Shown one piece after another: positions 1-6,067 of a DNA stretch of 6,861 bases (position 1 is the first letter of the stretch; every line of letters starts with the position of its first letter). This DNA comes from Akkermansia muciniphila (GTDB taxonomy: Bacteria; Pseudomonadota; Gammaproteobacteria; Burkholderiales; Burkholderiaceae_C), in contig CALPVM020000130.1 in assembly GCA_943327015.2 (NCBI GenBank), positions 1 to 6,861 of the forward strand, in the 5' to 3' direction. The notes under the pieces are model-generated. The model saw nothing but the letters and a program-made list of their open reading frames with translations, was not told where the DNA came from and did no database searches. Both the position numbers and the translations under genes were made by a program.

Positions 1-213
1 AGCGCCCTCCAAAACAGCAACAGACAGTACGAGCTCCCAATCAGGCAAGGGAGCGTTGTTCTTCGGCACAATGCATCCATAAATGATGCGATTTAGCATC
101 GTCAATGGCGGCAAGTGTAAAACGCTGATGGTTAAGATGTCGGTGAAGCATAAGCAGACAATAAAATGGTGCGATCTTGGTAGTCTTAAAGTATATGATT
201 GAATCAATGACAT
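1..213 (-). other. edge-truncated open reading frame, unidentified
   Basis: From an ATG at 213 the minus strand is open for 71 codons and leaves the window without a stop. The distal part reads like plausible protein (ending PDWELVLSVAVLEGA), which is the only reason to list it. Against it: there is no Shine-Dalgarno sequence before the ATG, the first 35 or so residues look unnatural, and overlapping frames on both strands are also fairly open. A later start, for example the ATG at 102, would be an alternative. I recognise no family. If real it would be divergent from xth, sharing the short gap upstream of it. Confidence 0.2.
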
Positions 214-238
214 TTAATAGCAAAAGAAAGTTGTTCGC

Positions 239-1027
239 GTGAAACTCGCCACCTGGAACGTTAACTCCCTCAGCGTACGCTTACCCCAAGTGCTGGATTG
301 GCTGCAGGCCAATCCAGTCGATGTTATTGCCTTGCAAGAACTCAAAATGACGGACGATAAATTTCCGTTTGCGGCTCTACAAGCTGCGGGTTACCACAGC
401 CAGTGTTTTGGACAAAAAACCTACAACGGAGTGGCACTATTAACCCGCACCCCCGCTACGGATACGGTTAAAAACATTCCCGGTTTTAGCGATGACATGG
501 CGCGCGTGATTAGCGCCACCCTACCCTTTGGCGATGCAAAAAGCGCTATACGTGTCATTGGTGCATATTTTCCGAATGGGCAAGCACCAGGTTCGGACAA
601 GTTTGATTACAAAATGCACTGGCTTGGTGCTTTGCGCCAATGGATAAAAACCGAATTGCAAACCTACCCCAATTTGGTGCTAATGGGGGACTTTAATATT
701 ACCTTTGACGACTTGGATGTGTGGGACCCGGTAGGCATGCACGAGCAAATTCATTGTACCGAGGACGAACGGTTTCACCTGCGGTCTTTAATTGCACTCG
801 GTTTGCATGACAGTATCAGGCTGTTCGAGCAACCCGCCAAAAATTACTCGTGGTGGGACTACCGCGATATGGCCTTCAGGCGCAACCGGGGGCTACGCAT
901 TGACCATATTCTGGTAAGCGACGCACTCAAACCCTTGGTAAAGGCCTGCAGCATTGACAAAACACCACGCAAAAACGAGCGCCCCAGCGACCACGCGCCG
1001 GTGGTGCTGGAGTTGGCATTAAGCTAA
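239..1027 (+). CDS. xth: exodeoxyribonuclease III (class II AP endonuclease)
   Basis: This is a DNA base-excision repair enzyme of the ExoIII/APE1 (endonuclease/exonuclease/phosphatase) fold. It cleaves 5' of abasic sites and degrades duplex DNA 3' to 5', using a divalent metal. The 262-residue product matches the usual ExoIII length and aligns along its whole length. Visible active-site residues are Asn7 (WNVN), Glu34 (LQELK), Tyr110 (GAYFPNG), Asp151 and Asn153 (GDFN), Asp222 (LRIDHIL) and the terminal SDH at 250-252. The start is GTG at 239, chosen because MKLATWNVNS is the expected beta strand at the N terminus; a weak purine-rich AGAAAG lies about 8 bases upstream. I see no convincing promoter in the 238 bases before it. 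The gene faces ntrC tail to tail with only four bases between stop codons and no hairpin there, so transcripts of the two may overlap. Function is confident; the choice between xth and exoA as symbol is naming only. Confidence 0.95.
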   Translation: MKLATWNVNSLSVRLPQVLDWLQANPVDVIALQELKMTDDKFPFAALQAAGYHSQCFGQKTYNGVALLTRTPATDTVKNIPGFSDDMARVISATLPFGDAKSAIRVIGAYFPNGQAPGSDKFDYKMHWLGALRQWIKTELQTYPNLVLMGDFNITFDDLDVWDPVGMHEQIHCTEDERFHLRSLIALGLHDSIRLFEQPAKNYSWWDYRDMAFRRNRGLRIDHILVSDALKPLVKACSIDKTPRKNERPSDHAPVVLELALS

Positions 1028-1031
1028 GCCG

Positions 1032-2627
1032 TTACAAGCCCAGTTCTTGAATTTTGCGCGAAACGGTATTGCGCCCAATGCCGAGTTTGTAGGCGGCTTC
1101 AATACGCCTGCCATGCGTATGATTTAACGCCGCCTTGATCATGCGGGACTCAAAACGACGGCTGAGCGTGTCCCACACATCTTTGCAGTCGGCGTTTAAC
1201 AGCGACAAGGCTTCGGCTTCCAAGTTATCTTCCCAGCCATGCGATGCATCAGAAACAACAACCGGAATTGCGGAGACTGCGCCGGACTCAAACGACATCT
1301 GCACTTTGTCTGAATGCAATGAATTCACAGAGGCATTTAACGCATCTCGCTTAGGATGCACATCGACTGCTTCCACTACATCCGCCAATGCAGGCGTTGA
1401 ACTAGCCTCAACCATAGGTGCTATTTGAATTGGAGTCGAAGTTGATTGCTCCAATTTAGTGCGGATGGCAATCACTTCTGGCGGCAAATCTTTGGGCTCT
1501 ATCACCTGAGCAGGCGCCATAACGGTTACCCAATGGCAGATGTTTTCTAGCTGACGAACATTGCCCGGAAAGTTGAACGACTCCAGCCAAGTCAATGCCG
1601 CATCTGAAATACGCTTAGGCTCTACGCCCAATTGCTTGGCACTTTGTTGCAAGAAGTGGCGTGTTAGCATGGCAACATCTTCTTTACGCTCACGCAACGC
1701 TGGCAGGCGCAAACGAATCACGTTTAAACGATGAAACAGGTCTTCACGAAAAACACCGTCTTGAACGCGCTTTTCCAAATCCTGATGCGTGGCTGCAATG
1801 ACCCGCACGTTTGACTTGACGGCACTGTGCCCGCCAACACGGTAAAAATGGCCGTCACTCAGTACCCGTAATAAACGGGTTTGTAACTCAAACGGCATGT
1901 CGCCGATTTCATCCAAAAACAGACTACCACCATCAGCCTGCTCAAAACGGCCTCTGCGCATGGTTTGAGCACCCGTAAAGGCGCCACGTTCATGGCCAAA
2001 GAGTTCGCTCTCCAGCAGGTCTTTCGGAATTGCAGCGGTGTTGATAGCTACAAATGGCCCCGAGGCGCGCGGCGAATGTTTGTGCAATGCACGCGCTACC
2101 AATTCTTTGCCAGAGCCGGATTCGCCGGTAATCATGACTGTGACATTGCTTTGCGACAAACGGCCAATAGCACGAAACACATCCTGCATAGCCGGCGCTT
2201 GACCCAGCATCTCGGGCGCATCGGCCATGCGCTCTTCTACCACCTCTTCGCGCTGGCTTTCCTCTACTGCGCGCCTGATAAGCTCAATGGCCTTGGGTAA
2301 ATCAAACGGTTTAGGTAGGTATTCAAATGCACCACCTTGAAAGGCGCTGACAGCGCTATCAAGATCAGAAAATGCGGTCATGATAATGACCGGTAGTCCA
2401 GGCAATTTGCGTTTAACCTGCTCCAGTAACTCCAGCCCCGAGCCACCAGGCATGCGAATGTCGCTTACCAAAATTTGCGGAAAATCTTCATCAGCCGCAG
2501 TACTTAAAGCGGCAAGCACATCGCGCGGATTGGAAAAGCTGCGTGTGGGCAAATGCTCACGCAACAAGGCCTTCTCTAAAACGAAGCGGATAGACTGGTC
2601 ATCATCTACGATCCAAATCGGCTTCAT
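1032..2627 (-). CDS. ntrC: nitrogen regulation response regulator NtrC (NR-I)
   Basis: Sigma-54 activator for nitrogen-limitation genes, controlled by phosphorylation from NtrB. Domain order in 531 residues: receiver (1-120) with acidic pocket Asp8-Asp10, phospho-acceptor Asp56 (VSDIRMPG), Thr84 and Lys106; AAA+ domain (about 140-375) with Walker A GESGSGKE (168-175), the sigma-54-contacting GAFTGA loop (215-220), Walker B LFLDEI (236-241), arginine finger region FREDLF (Arg294) and sensor II Arg358; then a Fis-type helix-turn-helix at about 507-528 (RNTVSRKIQEL). Residues 390-468 are an unusually long linker rich in Ser, Ala and Val, making the protein some 60 residues longer than enterobacterial NtrC. 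The ATG start has AGAGGA about 10 bases upstream. It begins 30 bases after the ntrB stop, so the two are almost certainly one transcript. Its likely target is the glnA control region in this window. Confidence 0.96.
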   Translation of the reverse strand: MKPIWIVDDDQSIRFVLEKALLREHLPTRSFSNPRDVLAALSTAADEDFPQILVSDIRMPGGSGLELLEQVKRKLPGLPVIIMTAFSDLDSAVSAFQGGAFEYLPKPFDLPKAIELIRRAVEESQREEVVEERMADAPEMLGQAPAMQDVFRAIGRLSQSNVTVMITGESGSGKELVARALHKHSPRASGPFVAINTAAIPKDLLESELFGHERGAFTGAQTMRRGRFEQADGGSLFLDEIGDMPFELQTRLLRVLSDGHFYRVGGHSAVKSNVRVIAATHQDLEKRVQDGVFREDLFHRLNVIRLRLPALRERKEDVAMLTRHFLQQSAKQLGVEPKRISDAALTWLESFNFPGNVRQLENICHWVTVMAPAQVIEPKDLPPEVIAIRTKLEQSTSTPIQIAPMVEASSTPALADVVEAVDVHPKRDALNASVNSLHSDKVQMSFESGAVSAIPVVVSDASHGWEDNLEAEALSLLNADCKDVWDTLSRRFESRMIKAALNHTHGRRIEAAYKLGIGRNTVSRKIQELGL

Positions 2628-2657
2628 GGTCTGGCTATCCTCTTGTTGACTGACAGG

Positions 2658-3728
2658 TTAAGGAAACGGAATTACAATTTTAAAATCCGTAAGACCAGGC
2701 ACACTATCGACCTCAATCAAGCCATGGTGCTGTTGAACAAAGGTTTGCGCCAATGTCAGCCCCAAGCCAGAGCCACCATCTCTACCCGAAACGAGCGGAT
2801 AAAAAATACGGTCTTTGATCGAGTCCGGCACGCCGGGTCCGTTGTCTATTACATGCAATTCCAATGCCAACCGGTAGCGCTGCTTGCCGACCGTGATTTG
2901 GCGGGCAATTCGTGTGCGAAAAGTCAGGCGTGCATCGCCATCTGCAATACGTTGCGCCAAAGCCTGGCAAGCATTGTGCGCAATATTGAGCAAGGTTTGA
3001 ATCAGCTGCTCAAAGTCACCCCTAAACTCAGGGATGGAGGTATCGTAGTCCCGCACCACCCGCAAACCTTTCGGGAACTCCGCCAAAATCAGTGAGCGCA
3101 CGCGTTCACAGACCTCGTGAATATTGACATCACTCACCACATGGGGACGCCTGTGTGGCGCCAATAGCCGGTCAACCAGGCTTTGCAAGCGGTCAGCTTC
3201 ACGAATAATGACCTGGGTGTATTCGCGCAACTCAGGGCTGCTGATGTCCATTTCCAGCAATTGGGCAGAACCACGGATACCGCCCAATGGGTTCTTGATT
3301 TCGTGAGCTAGGTTACGAATCAGTTCTTTATTGGTTTTAGCCTGCTCTGCTAATCGTTCCTCTCGGTCTTGCCGGGTTTGCTGCCCTTGCGGGATCATTT
3401 CGAGAATAATTTCGTTTGGCAGCTCGGTGCGGGTCACAATAACATGCACCGGCATGGCTTCTTGGCCTGGGCGCTTCATTAGGGCGTCGTAGCGCAAGGC
3501 TGCAAACGCATTGTCAGCAGCACCTGCTAAGGCATCCAACAATTGCGCGGGCTCAATAAACACATCCGATAGACAAGAGCCAACAATTGATCTACGGGAA
3601 ATACCCAGTACGTCTTCTAGGGCAGAATTGGAAAAAATCACCGTAGCATCTACTTGTACTAAGGCAACAAGCGAAGCAAGCCAGTCAAATGACTGGAAAC
3701 GATCCGAAGCAGCGGTTAAGGAGTGCAC
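2658..3728 (-). CDS. ntrB: nitrogen regulation sensor histidine kinase NtrB (NR-II)
   Basis: Cytosolic histidine kinase and phosphatase of NtrC; in the known family it responds to PII (GlnB/GlnK) and so to the glutamine/2-oxoglutarate balance. The 356-residue protein has no membrane segment. A PAS-like sensor occupies about residues 12-110. The H-box NLAHEIKNPLGG carries the phosphorylated His142. The ATPase has N-box residues Asn248 and Asn252 (NIAHNACQAL), the DNGPGVP loop at 295-301 and the G-box GSGLGL at 319-324. The assigned start is GTG at 3728; no Shine-Dalgarno sequence is visible before it, and the upstream gene stops only 14 bases earlier, which suggests translational coupling or re-initiation. 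The exact start is therefore less certain than the function. ntrC follows after 30 bases. Together they form the classic two-component pair controlling glnA. Confidence 0.95.
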   Translation of the reverse strand: MHSLTAASDRFQSFDWLASLVALVQVDATVIFSNSALEDVLGISRRSIVGSCLSDVFIEPAQLLDALAGAADNAFAALRYDALMKRPGQEAMPVHVIVTRTELPNEIILEMIPQGQQTRQDREERLAEQAKTNKELIRNLAHEIKNPLGGIRGSAQLLEMDISSPELREYTQVIIREADRLQSLVDRLLAPHRRPHVVSDVNIHEVCERVRSLILAEFPKGLRVVRDYDTSIPEFRGDFEQLIQTLLNIAHNACQALAQRIADGDARLTFRTRIARQITVGKQRYRLALELHVIDNGPGVPDSIKDRIFYPLVSGRDGGSGLGLTLAQTFVQQHHGLIEVDSVPGLTDFKIVIPFP

Positions 3729-3742
3729 GAAATGAAAAAGGT

Positions 3743-4258
3743 TTATCGGTTAGCTGCGGCGCCCGCCTGTGCAGCCCCAAAACGTCCGAGTTCGCGACGT
3801 AAACCGGCAATATCTGCCTCATTGCGCGCTATGCTGGCCTTGAGTTCAGCCACACGGTCAAGGTATTTTTGATGATTGCGCGTTTCGGGGCCTAGTTTTT
3901 CAGGCTCGCCGTTGTTGTATTGTTTTACAAGGTCTTCTTGCAGAGTCTCGGCTTTTTTAAGTTCAGCTTCAAGTATCAAGCGGGCATCGTTGTCTTTGGT
4001 TCTTTGTTCTGCTGAATCGTTGCGTGGCGAAGAAGATGATGATGGCGACGCAGATGCAACGCGCACTGCAGATGCAGTATTTGGCCTTACAGCCTGAACA
4101 ACGGTGACATTGCCACCCGATACCAATTTACAGGTGCGTGCTTGCTCTTCTGTTACTGTGTTGGTATATGCATTGCCACAGCGGTAAATGCGTTCCTGTG
4201 CAATAGTGTTGGAGTAACAACCAAGTGTGATCAGTAAGAAAACAAAAGTAAGTTTCAT
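3743..4258 (-). CDS. small secreted coiled-coil protein, DUF4124-like
   Basis: A 171-residue protein of unknown function. Residues 1-20 form a signal peptide (short basic start, then FVFLLITLGC hydrophobic core) with a likely signal peptidase I cut after NTIA; Cys14 is not in a proper lipobox. The mature N terminus has a compact segment with Cys27 and Cys43 (IYRCGNAYTN through RTCKL), resembling DUF4124-type domains of betaproteobacterial envelope proteins; the two cysteines could pair in the periplasm. Residues 69-82 are a serine-rich spacer. Residues 83-160 are charged and helical, likely a coiled coil, ending in an Ala/Gly-rich tail. I chose the ATG at 4258; a TTG 15 bases upstream is also in frame but would put five extra residues before the signal peptide. 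It lies after the glnA terminator and 14 bases before ntrB, so it is probably cotranscribed with ntrBC. The family label is from memory and moderate in confidence; that a gene is here is solid. Confidence 0.85.
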   Translation of the reverse strand: MKLTFVFLLITLGCYSNTIAQERIYRCGNAYTNTVTEEQARTCKLVSGGNVTVVQAVRPNTASAVRVASASPSSSSSPRNDSAEQRTKDNDARLILEAELKKAETLQEDLVKQYNNGEPEKLGPETRNHQKYLDRVAELKASIARNEADIAGLRRELGRFGAAQAGAAANR

Positions 4259-4298
4259 GCGAATAACGACCAAAAACAGCGATCAAAATAATTTGTTA

Positions 4299-4328
4299 AG
4301 TATGCGCTAAAACGATAGATTGTGCCAA
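4299..4328 (-). promoter_or_regulatory. possible sigma-70 promoter for the secreted protein-ntrBC operon
   Basis: On the minus strand TTGGCA (4328-4323, five of six to the -35 consensus) is followed after 18 bases by CATACT (4304-4299, four of six to -10). It starts only two bases beyond the glnA terminator stem and would give a leader of roughly 35 bases before the ATG at 4258. The position is exactly where a constitutive ntrBC promoter would be needed. The motif match alone is modest. Confidence 0.35.
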
Positions 4329-4330
4329 GC

Positions 4331-4358
4331 AAAAAGGACAGCCGAAGCTGTCCTTTTT
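4331..4358 (-). terminator. rho-independent terminator of glnA
   Basis: A perfect 12-bp inverted repeat, AAAAAGGACAGC paired with GCTGTCCTTTTT, closes a four-base loop. Read on the minus strand the loop is TTCG, a very stable tetraloop in RNA, and the stem ends in five T. It sits 35 bases after the glnA stop codon. The A-tract on the other side makes it formally bidirectional, but no plus-strand gene ends here. It should separate the glnA message from the downstream genes. Confidence 0.93.
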
Positions 4359-4393
4359 AAGCTATATAAGCACTGCCTAATAGGCAACTCGAA

Positions 4394-5809
4394 TTACAGC
4401 GAGTAGTACATGTCGTATTCCACAGGGTGAACGGCCATGCGGAAGCGGGTTACTTCTTGCATTTTGAGTTCAATGTAGGCGTCGAGCATGCTGTCGGTAA
4501 ATACGCCACCCTTGGTCAAGAAGGCACGGTCTTTGTCCAAATATTCCAAAGCTTGGTCTAAGCTGTGGCATACGGTTGGTACTTTTGCGTCTTCTTCTGG
4601 GGGCAAATGGTAGAGGTCTTTGGTAGCTGCTTCGCCGGGATGGATTTTGTTTTCCACGCCGTCCAGACCCGCCATCAGCAGTGCCGAGAAGCACAGGTAG
4701 GGGTTTGATAATGGATCGGGGAAACGTGCTTCAATGCGACGACCTTTGGGGTTAGCTACAAACGGAATGCGAATGGACGCAGAACGGTTACGTGCAGAGT
4801 AAGCCAATTTGACGGGCGCTTCAAATCCAGGAACCAGGCGCTTATAGCTGTTGGTGCCAGGGTTGGTAATAGCATTCAAAGCACGTGCGTGTTTAATGAT
4901 ACCGCCGATGTAATGCAAAGCGTAGTCAGACAAACCTGCATAGCCGTCGCCGGCAAACAGGTTTTTGCCGTCTTTCCATACGGACTGGTGCACGTGCATG
5001 CCAGAGCCGTTGTCACCCACCAATGGTTTTGGCATGAAGGTAGCGGTTTTGCCATAGGCATTCGCTACGTTTTGCACCACGTACTTGAGCAACAGAGTCC
5101 AGTCAGCACGTTGTACCAAGGTGCTAAAGCGGGTGCCGATTTCGTTTTGGCCAGCGCCAGCCACTTCGTGGTGGAACACTTCGACTGGAATGCCCAAAGA
5201 TTCGAGAATCAGGGACATTTCAGCGCGCATGTCTTGGGTGCTGTCAACGGGTGGAACAGGGAAATAACCGCCCTTAACGGTGGGACGGTGGCCACGGTTG
5301 CCGCCTTCGAGCTTGGCATTGGTATTCCAGGGGGCTTCGTATTCGTCAATTTCGAAAGAAGCGCCGCTCATTTCGTTTTTCCAACGCACGCCGTCAAAAA
5401 TGAAGAATTCTGGCTCGGGCCCGAAGTAGGCAGTGTCGCCCAAGCCGGAAGCTTTGAGGTAGGCTTCAGCGCGTTTGGCAATGCTGCGTGGGTCGCGGTC
5501 GTAAGCCTTACCATCGCTTGGCTCAACCACGTCGCAGCTCATGAACAGTGTGGTTTCTTCAAAGAAAGGATCAATGTTGGCCGTGTTAGGGTCAGGCATC
5601 AATTGCATGTCGGAAGCTTCAATGCCCTTCCAGCCTGCAATGGATGAGCCGTCAAATGCATGGCCCGATGTGAACTTATCTTCATCAAAATGGGACACAG
5701 GCACTGTTACGTGCTGCTCTTTACCACGGGTGTCGGTGAAGCGGAAGTCTACAAATTTGACTTCGTTGTCTTTCACCATCTTCATCACGTCTGCGACGGT
5801 CTTGGCCAT
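4394..5809 (-). CDS. glnA: glutamine synthetase, type I (adenylylation-controlled)
   Basis: Condenses glutamate and ammonia to glutamine with ATP; a cytosolic dodecamer and the main entry point of ammonium assimilation. The protein has 471 residues, the usual GSI-beta length. Visible motifs: Asp53 loop (FDGSSIAGW, 52-60), metal-binding FGPEPEFF (129-136, Glu132 and Glu134), Glu215 and Glu223 in HHEVAGAGQNEIG, His272 in GSGMHVHQS, the glutamate flap NPGTNSYKRLVPG (316-328) with Glu330, Arg342 and Arg362, and Tyr400 in KDLYHLPPEE, the site adenylylated by GlnE in this subfamily. The ATG at 5809 is chosen over an upstream in-frame start at 5887 because AGGAG lies six bases before it, the MAKTVADVMK start is typical, and the longer form would run over the sigma-54 promoter. 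It is expressed alone, with its own promoter and terminator. Predicted control is NtrC with sigma-54 under nitrogen limitation, plus adenylylation of the enzyme. Confidence 0.98.
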   Translation of the reverse strand: MAKTVADVMKMVKDNEVKFVDFRFTDTRGKEQHVTVPVSHFDEDKFTSGHAFDGSSIAGWKGIEASDMQLMPDPNTANIDPFFEETTLFMSCDVVEPSDGKAYDRDPRSIAKRAEAYLKASGLGDTAYFGPEPEFFIFDGVRWKNEMSGASFEIDEYEAPWNTNAKLEGGNRGHRPTVKGGYFPVPPVDSTQDMRAEMSLILESLGIPVEVFHHEVAGAGQNEIGTRFSTLVQRADWTLLLKYVVQNVANAYGKTATFMPKPLVGDNGSGMHVHQSVWKDGKNLFAGDGYAGLSDYALHYIGGIIKHARALNAITNPGTNSYKRLVPGFEAPVKLAYSARNRSASIRIPFVANPKGRRIEARFPDPLSNPYLCFSALLMAGLDGVENKIHPGEAATKDLYHLPPEEDAKVPTVCHSLDQALEYLDKDRAFLTKGGVFTDSMLDAYIELKMQEVTRFRMAVHPVEYDMYYSL

Positions 5810-5815
5810 CAAATA

Positions 5816-5820
5816 CTCCT
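5816..5820 (-). promoter_or_regulatory. glnA: glnA ribosome binding site
   Basis: AGGAG on the minus strand, six bases before the ATG at 5809. This is the clearest Shine-Dalgarno sequence in the window and settles the glnA start. Confidence 0.88.
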
Positions 5821-5856
5821 GTTGCACGGTTGTTGAAAATATTGCTTTGTTCACAA

Positions 5857-5872
5857 TGCAGCTTTTATGCCA
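5857..5872 (-). promoter_or_regulatory. sigma-54 (-24/-12) promoter of glnA
   Basis: The minus strand reads TGGCATAAAAGCTGCA. It keeps the invariant GG (5871-5870) and GC (5859-5858) exactly ten bases apart and matches the TGGCAC-N5-TTGCA consensus at all but a few positions. The predicted transcription start is near 5846, giving a leader of about 37 bases with a good ribosome site. A weak sigma-70-like pair, TTGAAT (5891-5886) and CATAAA (5869-5864) with a 16-base spacer, overlaps it and could serve as a basal promoter, but that is much less certain. Confidence 0.82.
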
Positions 5873-5910
5873 AATATTGCAAACCATTCAATTTACTAAA
5901 GCACTGTATT

Positions 5911-5936
5911 TTGCCCCGATTCAGGGCAGTTTTTTT
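5911..5936 (+). terminator. terminator-like hairpin in the glnA control region
   Basis: On the plus strand TGCCC (5912-5916) pairs with GGGCA (5924-5928) across a seven-base loop, with one extra T-G wobble pair, and is followed by seven T. This has the form of a short intrinsic terminator for plus-strand RNA. No plus-strand gene or clear promoter lies upstream, so it may be chance or the end of an antisense transcript. It lies between the sigma-54 promoter and the NtrC sites. Confidence 0.35.
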
Positions 5937-5983
5937 GCTCTTTGCATGAAAGTTAGCGGCTATCTAAATTCAAAAGCAACTTT

Positions 5984-6000
5984 TGAACCAAAATAGTGCA
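5984..6000. promoter_or_regulatory. NtrC enhancer site A upstream of glnA
   Basis: The minus strand reads TGCACTATTTTGGTTCA. Against the NtrC consensus TGCACCA-N3-TGGTGCA, 12 of 14 defined positions match, and both half-sites are present at correct spacing. The centre lies about 146 bp upstream of the predicted sigma-54 start, close to the position of the strong distal NtrC site at enterobacterial glnA. Confidence 0.78.
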
Positions 6001-6011
6001 TTCTTTATTTT

Positions 6012-6028
6012 TGCACCAAAAAAGTACC
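6012..6028. promoter_or_regulatory. NtrC half-site B upstream of glnA
   Basis: A perfect TGCACCA half (6012-6018) is followed at the right spacing by a poor second half (three of seven). Its centre is 28 bp beyond site A. Possible cooperative secondary NtrC site. Confidence 0.5.
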
Positions 6029-6036
6029 GTCTGCAA

Positions 6037-6053
6037 TGCACCATATTTAGGCC
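6037..6053. promoter_or_regulatory. NtrC half-site C upstream of glnA
   Basis: A second perfect TGCACCA half (6037-6043) with a poor partner half (three of seven), 25 bp beyond half-site B and 15 bp after the upstream gene's stop codon. It is in the same orientation as B. Supported mainly by the repetition of the same heptamer within a short region. Confidence 0.42.
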
Positions 6054-6067
6054 AAAGTGATGCATTT

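Noticed and set aside
1..96. Plus-strand frame open from the left edge to a TAG at 94-96, possible end of an upstream gene
   Set aside because: Only 31 codons are visible, another plus-strand frame is open to 82, and neither ends in a recognisable C terminus.
196..206. TGATTGAATCA palindrome upstream of xth as an operator
   Set aside because: Eleven bases of AT-rich palindrome with no recognised regulator and no clear promoter to anchor it; chance is likely.
41..223. 60-codon minus-strand open frame left of xth
   Set aside because: TTG start, no ribosome site, unnatural composition, and it overlaps another frame that is at least as plausible. No family recognised.
2643..3095. 150-codon plus-strand open frame opposite ntrB
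   Set aside because: Antisense to the intact kinase ATPase domain, with no plausible protein features of its own.
4215..4220. Lipoprotein signal at Cys14 of the secreted protein
   Set aside because: The residue at -3 is Thr rather than Leu or a similar residue, and a good signal peptidase I site follows at residue 20.
4259..4273. TTG start for the secreted protein
   Set aside because: It adds five residues before a complete signal peptide that already begins with Met-Lys at the ATG.
4314..4328. TTGGCACA as the -24 element of a sigma-54 promoter for ntrBC
   Set aside because: The required GC ten bases after GG is absent (CG occurs instead), so it fits better as a -35 hexamer.
4889..5647. 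252-codon plus-strand open frame opposite glnA
   Set aside because: It lies wholly antisense to a clearly conserved gene, its translation resembles no family, and such long shadows are common opposite genes with strong codon bias.
5810..5887. 26-residue N-terminal extension of glnA
   Set aside because: It would start upstream of the sigma-54 promoter, its residues are atypical, and the AGGAG site supports the ATG at 5809.
5886..5903. IHF-like site between the NtrC sites and the glnA promoter
   Set aside because: At least two mismatches at core positions in an AT-rich stretch; too weak to claim, although IHF would be plausible there.
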